Shown piece after piece: positions 41,201 to 50,880 of a stretch of DNA of 64,000 nucleotides (position 1 is the stretch's first letter; each line of letters opens with the position of its first letter). Source of the DNA: Pagrus major (taxonomy: Eukaryota; Chordata; Actinopteri; Spariformes; Sparidae). Where the stretch lies: NCBI RefSeq assembly GCF_040436345.1, contig NC_133224.1:10904741-10968740 (forward strand). Reading direction: 5' to 3'. A program made the translations under genes and the position numbers. The notes under the pieces are model-generated. The model had not been told where the DNA came from. It was given only the letters and a program-made list of their open reading frames with translations, and ran no database searches.

Positions 41201-42683
41201 GTAACTCTGGATTGGGAGGGGTTACATTCTCTGTCTTGTCAGTATTAATAGTAGAGGAAACCAGGTGCATGTACAGTGAATTTGGTCAATATCACTCCTT
41301 GCAATCCAGAGTTACAGGGTGCAGTCACTTTTCGGCAGGGCCTGCCAAAAAGTGACTGCACCCTGTAACTCTGGATTGGGAGGGGTTACATTCTCTGTCT
41401 TGTCAGCTTTAATAGTAGAGGAAACCAGGTGCATGTACAGTGAATTTGGTCAATATCACTCCTTGCAATAAGGACTTTCAGGGTGCAGTCACTTTTTGGC
41501 AGGGCCTGCCGAAAAGTGACTGCACCCTGTAACTCTGGATTGGGAGGGGTTACATTCTCTGTCTTGTCAGCATTAATAGTAGAGGAAACCAGGTGCATGT
41601 ACAGTGAATTTGGTCAATATCACTCCTTGCAATCCAGAGTTACAGGGTGCAGTCACTTTTCGGCAGGGCCTGCCGAAAAGTGACTGCACCCTGTAACTCT
41701 GGATTGGGAGGGGTTACATTCTCTGTCTTTTCAGCATTAATAGTAGAGGAAACCAGGTGCATGTACAGTGAATTTGCTCAATATCACTCCTTGCAATCCA
41801 GAGTTACAGGGTGCAGTCACTTTTCGGCAGGGCCTGCCAAAAAGTGACTGCACCCTGTAACTCTAAATTGGGAGGGGTTACATTCTCTGTCTTTTCAGCA
41901 TTAATAGTAGAGGAAACCAGGTGCATGTACAGTGAATTTGGTCAATATCACTCCTTGCAATCCAGAGTTACAGGGTGCAGTCACTTTTTGGCAGGGCCTG
42001 CCGAAAAGTGACTGCACCCTGTAACTCTGGATTGGGAGGGGTTACATTCTCTGTGTTTTCCGCATTAATAGTAGAGGAAACCAGGTGCATGTACAGTGAA
42101 TTTGGTCAATATCACTCCTTGCAATCCAGAGTTACAGGGTGCAGTCACTTTTTGGCAGGGCCTGCCGAAAAGTGACTGCACCCTGTAACTCTGGATTGGG
42201 AGGGGTTACATTCTCTGTCTTTTCAGCATTAATAGTAGAGGAAACCAGGTGCATGTACAGTGAATTTGGTCAATATCACTCCTTGCAATCCAGAGTTACA
42301 GGGTGCAGTCACTTTTTGGCAGGGCCTGCCGAAAAGTGACTGCACCCTGTAACTCTGGATTGGGAGGGGTTACATTCTCTGTCTTTTCAGCATTAATAGT
42401 AGAGGAAACCAGGTGCATGTACAGTGAATTTAGTCAATATCACTCCTTGCAATCCAGAGTTACAGGGTGCAGTCACTTTTCGGCAGGGCCTGCCGAAAAG
42501 TGACTGCACCCTGTAACTCTGGATTGGGAGGGGTTACATTCTCTGTCTTGTCAGCATTAATAGTAGAGGAAACCAGGTGCATGTACAGTGAATTTGGTCA
42601 ATATCACTCCTTGCAATAAGGACTTACAGGGTGCAGTCACTTTTCGGCAGGGCCTGCCGAAAAGTGATTGCACCCTGTAACTC
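38225..42683. repeat. Tandem array of palindromic 164-bp units (satellite, about 4.46 kb)
   Basis: Thirty palindrome centres (GGCAGGGCCTGCC) were counted from 38251 to 42647. Twenty-six steps are 164 bp and three are 44 bp. Each full unit has a palindrome with 38-base arms around one central G, from CAATCCAGAG outward, plus an 87-bp spacer containing GCATTAATAGTAGAGGAAAC. Some units have AATAAGGACTT instead of AATCCAGAGTT, which breaks the outer arm. The array starts with GAGTTACAGGGTGCAGTCAC and ends with GATTGCACCCTGTAACTC, an inverted match, so the whole array is bounded by its own palindrome arms. Short open frames of 66-95 codons repeat in it but are an effect of the repeat, not genes. 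Confidence 0.97.
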
Positions 42684-42689
42684 CCCCTC

Positions 42690-42865
42690 CCCAGGATGTT
42701 CTGCATAATGAAATATTGTATTGAATACATCACCTGTGCATTAATGAGAGTTAATCAACAGCTAAATTTATTCACATGCACTATCAGATTAAAGATATCA
42801 AATATACGTGTGTTTTACATATAGTCATGTGAAAAACGTTCAATCCTGCCAGTGAAGTGTGAAAA
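42690..42865. repeat. Duplicated flank, copy 1
   Basis: The words TAATGAAATATTGTATTGAA, TACATCACCTGTGCATTAAT and GAGAGTTAA, followed by AAAGATATCAA and GTGAAAAACGTTCAATCCTGC, recur at about 47405-47530. This is a duplicated segment flanking the ubiquitin-like gene cluster. Short related text also joins 43000-43070 to 44390-44455. Confidence 0.75.
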
Positions 42866-43407
42866 TGTTCATATCTGTATGAACTTTCACATGATAAAAC
42901 TTGACACAGAATCAGTCTTGCAGAGGACCAGGAGGAGCTGTAGCACCCTCTGTAGGTCAATCCCAAAATAACACTGAACAATGACAACACTGATGACGAG
43001 TAAGACTGGAGAAGTGGTTTATATCAATGTCAGAAAAAATACCACAAATTACAAAATTTAAACAGCACCAAACAACTACTTTTTTAAGATCTCATGGAGT
43101 AACATTTCAAATCAATTAGACCTTTTTGAGTCTGATGAGTCCATTAGTTCTGAGTAAAAGAGTCAAGAAGAGGACAGCTTTGTACAACAGATGAATTTGA
43201 AATGTGACGACGAGTCAAAATGTGTCTTTGTGTGCCCCATTTGATAATAACTCATGGTGAGGACAGAGCAGGATAACATCAGCCTTCTGTAAGACTCAGT
43301 GGACCTGATTAACTCCAGTCATTGTACCAGTTAGACTGTTAATGTGATGTTGAAAACACTGATCTGTCCACCTGTGTGACTTGTTTTGGTGTCTGAAGTC
43401 CTCAGCA

Positions 43408-44100
43408 TTAATCCTGGTGGAGATCTTCGACTGCTGCTGGTTGAGGATGTGGTGCTGACTCACCGCTGACATCACTTCCTGTTAACATTATAGCCACGCA
43501 GTCCATACTCTGGTTTCTGCCCTCCCTGTCACCCATTCCACTACTTATACGACCACTACAATATATATCTCCATTCAATTCAATGATTGATCCATCTTTG
43601 ATTCCACGGTCAGACAGCAGCTCGTCGTCCTCCAGCTCCCAGGAACAGATCGCCAGCGTATACGCTACAACATGCAGACACAGGAACACAAACACACACA
43701 AAGGAAATCAAAACCAGACAGTCACGAATAACTCACAAAGACATCATTTATGATTTTTAACAGGTCATTTTTATTTGCCCCTCTTGGACCAATGGCAAAT
43801 CTCACCTACTAACACAGAATTTGAGCTTAATAGACAACAACTTAACTTAATGTTCACTGTGATTTATACAGTTGTGATTCTACCTTGGATCCCGAAGACA
43901 GACTGTATCTTCTTCTTCAGCTGCAGCACTGTGATGCTCTTTAACTGCTCCTCAGTGACACACAGGACGATGGTCGTCTCCGTCCTCCTTTCATGAACTT
44001 TGACCTTCATAACCCTCTCTGCAGACTCGACCTCTGCAGCCACTTCTGTGTGTGACACTTCTGTGGCTTGTTCTCCTGAACGCGATAAAAATGACCCCAT
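43408..44100 (-). CDS. Ubiquitin-like domain protein, copy 1
   Basis: Two exons on the minus strand, 43884-44100 and 43408-43664, joined in phase, give 157 residues from an ATG at 44100. After a 30-residue leader (MGSFLSRSGEQATEV) comes a ubiquitin-type fold: VMKVKVHERRTETTIVL, then EEQLKSITVLQLKKKIQSVFG (beta-beta-alpha), then SWELEDDELLSDRGIKDGSIIEL, matching ubiquitin's [21 protein letters not shown]. The C-terminal LRLRGG is not present; the protein runs on with SGMGDREGRNQSM and an acidic end. MGSFLS has a Gly2 and could be N-myristoylated, but this is only suggestive. The family is not recognised by name. Fish ISG15-like or other divergent ubiquitin-like proteins are the nearest idea. 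The intron splits the domain at the same point as in copy 2. Confidence 0.7.
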
Positions 44101-45787
44101 TTTAAATCTGCATAGATCTGTGAGCTTCTGCTGGGCTCTTCACCTCTTGCAAATTACACAAGTCAGTGAGTGAGTAAACAGAGCTGAATAAATACTTTCA
44201 CGTACGACTTTGAGTCTTAAAGAGATACACACCAGCCTTTATTTAAAAGAAAACATAGCTTTTTAAAACACATATCACTGTGCTGAACTGTGATTTTACA
44301 GTAAAAAGTCCATCAGATTAATTTGATAAAGCAGTATGTTGCTGCAGCATTAAAGGGGCACTATGTAGTTTTGGAGAAGAAAGTATTAAGACTGGAAAAG
44401 TGGTTTAATATCCAACAAAGTCAGAACAATTAACAAAAATTACACATTTAACAGGATTATGTAATTAGGATACAAAAAACTGTAACTGTAAAAAAACTGT
44501 AACTGTATTCTGGTAAAGTCAGAGAAAAAAGGTGTAATGAGATTACACATACAGTACATTCAGTAAAAAGAGGATTACTATCAGGAAAAAAATCTTCCCG
44601 AGTCTCACACATGACTTTAGTCTCGAGGGAAACTGAATACACATCAGCACACACATCTGTATAACAATAAATAAAAGTAATCTTCTTGACATTTGTTTGT
44701 TTTCTCCCTTTCTTTGCATATGTTTAGTATTCAGATGGTTTTAATGACACTTGGATTAACTGACTGCATTTTCTAACAGGTAATTAGTAACTGTATCAGA
44801 GTATGATTTTAAAGTAACCCTCCTAACCCTGGTGACCTAATATGATGTAATATATTATAAATGACACATTTTGAACATTTGTCTTTCTGCATCTGATGAT
44901 GTTCCATAAACCCTCAGACAGCAGTGAACACATTTTAAGGAATACATTTGAATGTTTCTAAGCTGTTTTTCACATGGTTTCTGCCACAAATGGATCCTCA
45001 AAGTTTTAATTATCCATCATAAAACTGGTAGACAGACAACATGTTTTAAGGTTACTACAAATCAATAGCTTACAGCCATGTCAGCTGGTCAAACATCAGT
45101 TGATACAACAGTAAAAGAAAAAACAAACATTGAATTTTAACATCTTATCCCAATGAATTAAAATGCTGTGCTATAGAATAAAGTACCCAAAAGTAGGCTA
45201 TATAAAACACGTGTGTGACTTGTGTAGATGCAGTGCAGCGCTGTGTGTCATTTAAATGTTTCCCAATAAGGAACAGATATGTTGGAATTGATGGTAGGGC
45301 AGGTGTGGTTATTAGAAATGAATAATTATTGATAGTAATTATTCAAATTAAATTAATAAAAATTAATAATCAAAACATTCAAACGGGTCACCACCCTGGA
45401 GTCAGGGAATAATAACCAGACCAAAAACAGTCTCAAGAGAAGGGTTCACTTTAAATGTAAATATTTGTAAAATAATATATCCATATCTATCTATATAATA
45501 TAATAATATATATCTATATATCTAATATATCTATCTATATAATCTTCTTTAATCCAGCTCGCTTCCTCGGCCTGGATTAAAGGCACTGCAGCGTCCTGTG
45601 GTGGCTGTTCAAACAGCAAAGTCAACATGGGCAAAGAAAACGGGTCAAAGCGGGCGTTTTCTGAGGGATAACCTCCTTCTGCAGGGATGAGAGAGCTGGG
45701 GTTTGCAGCTCTTCTCAGGATCCAGAACGTGTTTGGTAAACACCACGTGGTGAGGGTCCTAACAGATACTGTATATCCGGAGTATGC
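44101..45787. other. Gap between ubiquitin-like copies
   Basis: No coding exon seen. TTAAAGGGGCACTATGTAGT at 44352 is the left end of the same MITE family as at 12811, without a clear right end. A simple-sequence tract of TATC/TATA words lies at 45475-45540. Confidence 0.5.
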
Positions 45788-45990
45788 TTAGAAAAAAAAG
45801 AGCTTTTCCATACTTCTGTTTTTGCCCTCCTTGTCACCCATTCCACCATCTCCCTTTCCCGGATCACCCCCTCCACCCGGCATCCTTAATATGGTGTAAA
45901 TTTCTGACATGTGTCGGATTCTATAATCAGACAGCAGAGCACCTTCCTCCAGAAGCTCGGTTCCAAAGACCAGTCGCAGGTCACTGCATC

Positions 45991-46044
<54 letters not shown>

Positions 46045-46626
46045 AGAGTCAAAATCAGGCACTGACAACATTACTTCAAAATAAATCCCTAAGATAGGCC
46101 TAATATTTCCCCAAATTTACAGCCTATTTCTCTAATTCTTACAAAAAGTGGGTTTTTTCCTTTGTTTTTTTACATTTTATTTTAATTCCCCTTTCTTGGA
46201 CCCACTGTCTTCCTACACTGGCAACCATCTAATGTTAAAGGGTGTGTGTTTTGGTGTAAAGTGGCTATTTAAAATGTGAACATGTGTAGGTTGTATGTAT
46301 TAATGTGATTCTACCTCCAAAGACAGACTCTATCTTCTTCTTCAGCTGCAGCACTGTGATGCTCTTTAACTGCTCCTCAGTGTCACACAGCTCGATGATC
46401 GTCTGCTCCCCTGTGAACCAATACACTATGACCTGGATAACCATTTCTGCGGTGTCTGTAGCTTCTGCTGCGCTCTTCACTTGGCACGACAGGTCACCTG
46501 AACAGGAATCCGATGAGCTGAAAAATGAAATACTTTCACTTTCATCCTTCACATGAAAAAACAAAAAAACATAAAACAGACTTTCACTGAACAGAAAACG
46601 TGTATCCAGCTCTTACCTGGAGACAT
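45788..46626 (-). CDS. Ubiquitin-like domain protein, copy 2
   Basis: Three exons on the minus strand: coding start 46617-46626 (ATG TCT CCA G), 46315-46497 and 45788-45990, phases matching, 131 residues. An open frame without ATG runs upstream of the second exon, so the short first exon behind the donor GTAAGA at 46616 is the better start. Residues about 22-105 are ubiquitin-like: VIQVIVYWFTGEQTIIEL, EEQLKSITVLQLKKKIESVFG, then LRLVFGTELLEEGALLSDYR and IYTILRMPGGGG. The last part aligns with ubiquitin's LRLRGG end, so a Gly-Gly is present. It is followed by a 27-residue tail, PGKGDGGMGDKEGKNRSMEK, that a protease would have to remove for conjugation. The last exon acceptor abuts a CA microsatellite. 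It is a tandem relative of copy 1; function unknown. Confidence 0.72.
45992..46041. repeat. (CA)n microsatellite at a splice acceptor
   Basis: A long CA tract (TG on the gene strand) directly precedes the TAG acceptor of copy 2's last exon at 45990, replacing the usual pyrimidine tract. Confidence 0.95.
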
Positions 46627-46760
46627 CTGACCTCACCTATTTACTCTCACTTTGAGAAGGTTTCAAATCTTTTTTTGATTTCTTTTTTTTTTAACAATCA
46701 TAATCATCAGTCGACCACGTTTCGTGAGAATCGTCATCGCATAACCCAAAGTGATTTTAC

Positions 46761-46972
46761 CTGGTACTCTCTCACACTCTGTTATCTTCTTCTTCAGCTG
46801 CAGCACGGTGACGCTTTTAAACTGTTCCTCAGTAAACCTGAAGGTCAAAGTCTTCCCCGTTCACGTTTTCACAAAAACTTCCACAGACATTTCTGTGGTG
46901 TCTGTAGCCTCGGCTGCTCTCTTCACTCGGTGCAGACGATAAGACAGCTGCGGCTGTGTTCAGCTGACCAGG
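46761..46972 (-). pseudogene. Ubiquitin-like domain gene, broken copy 3
   Basis: One exon on the minus strand between CCTGGTCAG and the donor CAG/GTAAAATC. It reads RAAEATDTTEMSVEVFVKT, then a TGA stop, then TGKTLTFRFTEEQFKSVTVL and QLKKKI. VFVKT-x-TGKTLTF is close to ubiquitin's own IFVKTLTGKTITLEV, with the stop at the place of Leu8. No second exon is found downstream before the next sequence. The stop and the missing exon make it a likely pseudogene of the same cluster; a lone reading error could explain the stop but not the missing half. Confidence 0.62.
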
Positions 46973-47068
46973 AAACAAAGCTGAAAAATACTTTCACTTT
47001 CGATCTTACATTTAAAGAAATATACACCAAACTTTTTACTTTAAAATCTTTAAAAATATTTTGTAATC

Positions 47069-47069
<1 letters not shown>

Positions 47070-47117
<48 letters not shown>
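47070..47117. repeat. (ATT)n microsatellite
   Basis: Uninterrupted TTA trinucleotide run of about 48 bases. Confidence 0.95.
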
Positions 47118-47404
47118 GAATACAAATTAAAAGCACACTTTTCTATATGTCATTACATGGCTTAGGGTAACAGGTAGTAACGTAAGAACTTATATGTCCT
47201 CATGTCAAATTTCCTGTATACTGAATATACAATAATTCATTCATTAACGTCAAATCTTCTTAAAAGTAATGTGGGGCTCTAATTTATGAGTCTGGAGTTA
47301 ATGGGTGAGTGATGAGTGCTGCATTCAAGTGTGAACTAAATAATAAAATAAAAGCCACTGGATTACTGCAGCATATCACTCATATGGTTTGTACAGGATC
47401 TGCA

Positions 47405-47530
47405 TAATACATAATGAAATATTGTATTGAATACATCACCTGTGCATTAATGAGAGTTAAACAACAGCACATCAGTAACATGTATTCACATAAAGATATC
47501 AATGTGAAAAATGTTCAATTCTGCCAGTCC
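47405..47530. repeat. Duplicated flank, copy 2
   Basis: Second copy of the segment at 42690-42865, same orientation, about 4.7 kb away. It ends at TTCAATTCTGCCAGT, after which the two copies differ. Confidence 0.75.
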
Positions 47531-48257
47531 TGAGTCAGTCTAAAAATCAGCCACCTCTTCGTTACGTGGGCACATGGGCACGTTTGACTCTCAGATATGG
47601 AGATTATGTCAATGACCGACATGTGTTGGATTCCACCCCACAAATGGGGTGCATACAATCACAAACATGTGGGGTGCATTTGGAGGAGCCTTCGAATTGG
47701 GACGGCCTTCGCGCGGCGTTGTGACGTAATTGGCCTTCAAATGCGCCCTTTGAAGGATGCAGCCCCTGAATTGCGACCCAGCCATTATGGCCTTGGTGTC
47801 ACACAGGTTGGGGGAATGCATCCTGACAGCTTGGAGTATCACTGTCAGATACTGTTCCCCCTCTGTTCAATAGGAAAGGAGGCTCACACATCTTTCAAAT
47901 TCATACTGCTGACTTCTTTCCCCACAACAGATATTTTTTTAAAAAAGATTTATTTTTAACCTTTTATGAAAATAACTTGGTTGTATGATGAATCACAATC
48001 ACGCTGATATAAAAGCAAACGTTTGACTTCATCTTATTGTCTTTTGATAAAAGCCCAATGTTATTTTCAGCATTTATATTAAGATTTACATGCACACTGA
48101 TATAGCTTATTCTGATGTTTTGTCCCCATCTGAGCTTTACAGAATCAGTGACATCTTCATCTCATCATTTTAAATCATTTCTCAAAATGTATTTTTTTAA
48201 TGTAGCTTTTTATTAATCCTATTCTGTTTTACCTCCAACGTGTCTTAATTGTTTTAC

Positions 48258-48313
<56 letters not shown>

Positions 48314-48950
48314 GGTTTTATTTGCCTTATTGCAGTCCTGTAATGTTTTTAATCCTGGTTAAAAGTGCTTCATAAAGCAGTAGCAGTAGCATGATGTAGT
48401 TCCTCACTGTGACCACAGGAGGGCAGTAAACACTCATGATTCTGACAAGCACAAATATGTCAAACAAAGTATCTAGTCAGACATTTCTGAGGAGGACTTT
48501 CACAATAATATCTATATTTTTATCTATATATTATGTCAATCGCCTTGCATGTAAATAAAACAAGAAATAAAAAACATTTACAAAGGTTGTGTTTGCTGCA
48601 GGCCATGTTATTAGAAGTGTAATGGTTCATTTTTATTTAACTACAAAGTGCAAGTGACTATTAAAGTCACAACTAACACAACTACACACACAACTTAACA
48701 CAACTAATTGTATCAATAGAAATGAATATCTGTTTTTATTCCCATTTAAGTCTTAAAGTGAGACTCATAAAAACATTTACATGATCATTTCTTTGTGTAC
48801 AGAAATTAATCAATAATATACATTTGTGTAACTATAATTATATACACCACCGGTAGCATGAGTGTCATGTAAACCAGTCTTCTGGTCTAGAGATCAGCTG
48901 TCCACCATAAACCACGGTGACATAAACAACCAGAGAGATGGCCACCACTC
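47531..48950. other. Gene-poor stretch
   Basis: No gene recognised. A patch at 47590-47900 with both strands partly open (GGACGGCCTTCGCGCGGCGT) looks like a repeat fragment rather than a gene. An ATT microsatellite lies at 48257-48311. The rest is A/T-rich. Confidence 0.45.
48257..48311. repeat. (ATT)n microsatellite
   Basis: Trinucleotide run of about 55 bases. Confidence 0.95.
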
Positions 48951-48952
48951 CA

Positions 48953-48953
<1 letters not shown>

Positions 48954-49012
<59 letters not shown>
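48954..49012. repeat. (GT)n microsatellite
   Basis: Uninterrupted GT run of about 58 bases. Confidence 0.95.
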
Positions 49013-49015
<3 letters not shown>

Positions 49016-49599
49016 AGTGTGTGTCAAAATGTCAAACAAACTGCTGTAGCACAGACCTCGCCTTACTACTAGTAGATGAATTCATCTTGGTTTCTTATGA
49101 AAGTAATAAGGGACTTTTGATTTATGTTGCATCGCTGGTGATGTCATTTTACATAGGGGCCTGGTTAATGTGTGATTAAAACTTTCTTGGCTTGTTCAAA
49201 TATTTGAAACCTTTGTCAGATCTATCCTGGTCCGGCTTGTTTAAAGTGCTGGAGACAGAGAGGAAGGATGTCCCACTTGACACTTTAGTGGGATTTAGTG
49301 GGGGGGAAGGACGTCTGATATATAGGAGGAAGCTGAGATATATTCAATATTTTAGTTAGAGGACTTCATGAGTAAAACTAGTGCTTTGGACTGACTTGAT
49401 TGTCAGTGCTGGGCATAAATCCTAAATTACTTCTAGGATATTTTGGAAGTTGGATCAACTCTATTATCTTGGCTTGTTATTATCATACATGAAATGAATG
49501 TGAAAATAGCTCATTTATAATAATCATTGGGATTAACTGAGTCAAAGCCACTAAATGAGCCCTCATATTGAATAATTGGGTTTTATTATTGAACTCCTT
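49013..49599. other. Intergenic sequence before the cfap20 promoter
   Basis: Nothing recognised in about 590 bases. Confidence 0.5.
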
Positions 49600-49865
49600 C
49601 TGCGAAGACCCGCCCTAATCTGCCTCTAATTGGCTTGATTGGTTGCTCTTGTTGGGGTTAGAAGAGCAGCCAATCAGAAGCTTAGTAGGGGGCGGGTCGA
49701 GCTGTGTCACCGCTTAACAACCAGCATGCAGCCGCTTAAATATTCCGTTCCTTAGCAACAGAAATTTAGTTTAGTAAACAGTGTTTATGAACTAAATCTG
49801 TTGCTAACCTCTACCTTGTACTAAACACATGTAAAGCGATCGTGGACGAACATAACTCAGAGAAG
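49600..49865 (+). promoter_or_regulatory. cfap20: cfap20 promoter with RFX X-box and CCAAT boxes
   Basis: Upstream of the ATG are two CCAAT boxes in opposite directions (GATTGGTTG near 49638 and AGCCAATCAG near 49669) and a GC box (GGGGGCGGG near 49688). GTTCCTTAGCAAC at 49747-49759 fits the RFX X-box that marks many ciliary genes. A half-site GTTGCTAAC follows at about 49799. This is the promoter layout expected of an active ciliary gene. Confidence 0.65.
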
Positions 49866-50817
49866 ATGTTTAAAAACACATTTCAAGGCAGATTCTTGTG
49901 TATTTTCTACAGCATCGTCAGCAAACCGCTTCAGATATGGGATGAAAAGGTAAGCAGCGATTCAGAGTGGATGCTATGAAGCTTATCAAGCTTCCTTAGC
50001 TGGTCGTGCTAAAGCTAGCCAACTATATTTCGATTGACTGCGCAGCCTTTATATACATACTTTTCTTTGTGTACACAGGTGAGGAATGGTCACATCCAGA
50101 GAGTCACAGACGATGACATCCGCTCCCAGGTGTTGGAGGTCAAGGGGGCAAACGTCAGGTGAGTTTGTGTCTGTTTAACTGATTCTTCAGCTCAGGGCAA
50201 CTCATTAAAGCACCTTCATCTCTTCTCGTCTCTGCAGTACCACCTACATAACATGTCCTGCAGACCCCAAGAAGACACTGGGCATCAAGCATCCCATTCT
50301 TGTTATGATCGTCTATCGATCATCGTGTTAGGATTTCACCTTTGAAGTCGAGGTCGGGTATATTCACTCTCACCGATACCGACCTGTTCCATGTTTTGGT
50401 GGTATAAACAAGTAAAGTGGACATATTCTCCCATCTTTAAACTTTCAGGTGATAGATGATACAAACGGTCGCCGGCGGTTTCGCTTTTTGATCCGTTGCT
50501 CTGCACCATGCCAATGAAGCTGGACAATGGCCGGAACCAGCTTCAGTTCGACCTGTCGGACTTCACCAGGAGGGCCTATGGAACCAACTACACTGAGACG
50601 CTGCGTGTACAGGTCAGTGCACAGAGACAGGTTAGAAACCAGCTACAACTCTGACTGTACTCTCTTTCAGTTGCTAATGTCTGACCTGCTGTTTTCCTCT
50701 CAGATCCACGCTATCTGTCGAATTAGGAGAGTGTATTTCTCAGACAGACTGTACTCTGAGGACGAGCTCCCAGCAGAGTTTAAACTCCGCCTGCCTGTCC
50801 AGAGCCAGAAAGCCAAG
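49866..50817 (+). pseudogene. cfap20: CFAP20 (BUG22), damaged copy with introns
   Basis: Exons 49866-49949, 50079-50158, 50238-50352, 50449-50612 and 50704-50817 follow the intron positions of vertebrate CFAP20. Clear blocks are [69 protein letters not shown] and [24 protein letters not shown]20 is a near-invariant 193-residue protein inside doublet microtubules of cilia. Here exon 3 reads VYRSSC then TAG where KNLKK is expected, and exon 4 lacks about ten residues around ASNYQSTTRVKP with a frame change. [16 protein letters not shown] departs from FQSGFLSILYSIGSKP at several fixed positions, and NGW is NGR. Introns are kept, so it is not a retrocopy. Either a decaying duplicate or a poor assembly patch. 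Confidence 0.85.
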
Positions 50818-50880
50818 GTAAAACACACACCTCCACGCACACACGTCACTGCATTTACGTGTAACACCGCATATAACTTG

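Noticed and set aside
38399-42503. Many repeated open frames of 66-95 codons beginning MQSLFGRACRKVTAPCNS
   Set aside because: They arise because each 164-bp unit lacks stops in one frame. The unit is not a multiple of three, and both strands show such frames, so they are not genes.
38225-42683. CRISPR array
   Set aside because: Regular spacing exists but the spacers are all alike, the units are palindromic and 164 bp long, and the genome is eukaryotic.
46265-46564. Start of ubiquitin-like copy 2 at 46564
   Set aside because: The codon there is TTG. A short upstream exon with ATG and matching splice sites gives a better start.
46600-47130. 176-codon open frame on the plus strand
   Set aside because: It is an antisense shadow of ubiquitin-like copies plus a TTA repeat read as poly-leucine.
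47597-47959. 120-codon open frame
   Set aside because: Both strands are open over a repeat-like patch and neither protein looks real.
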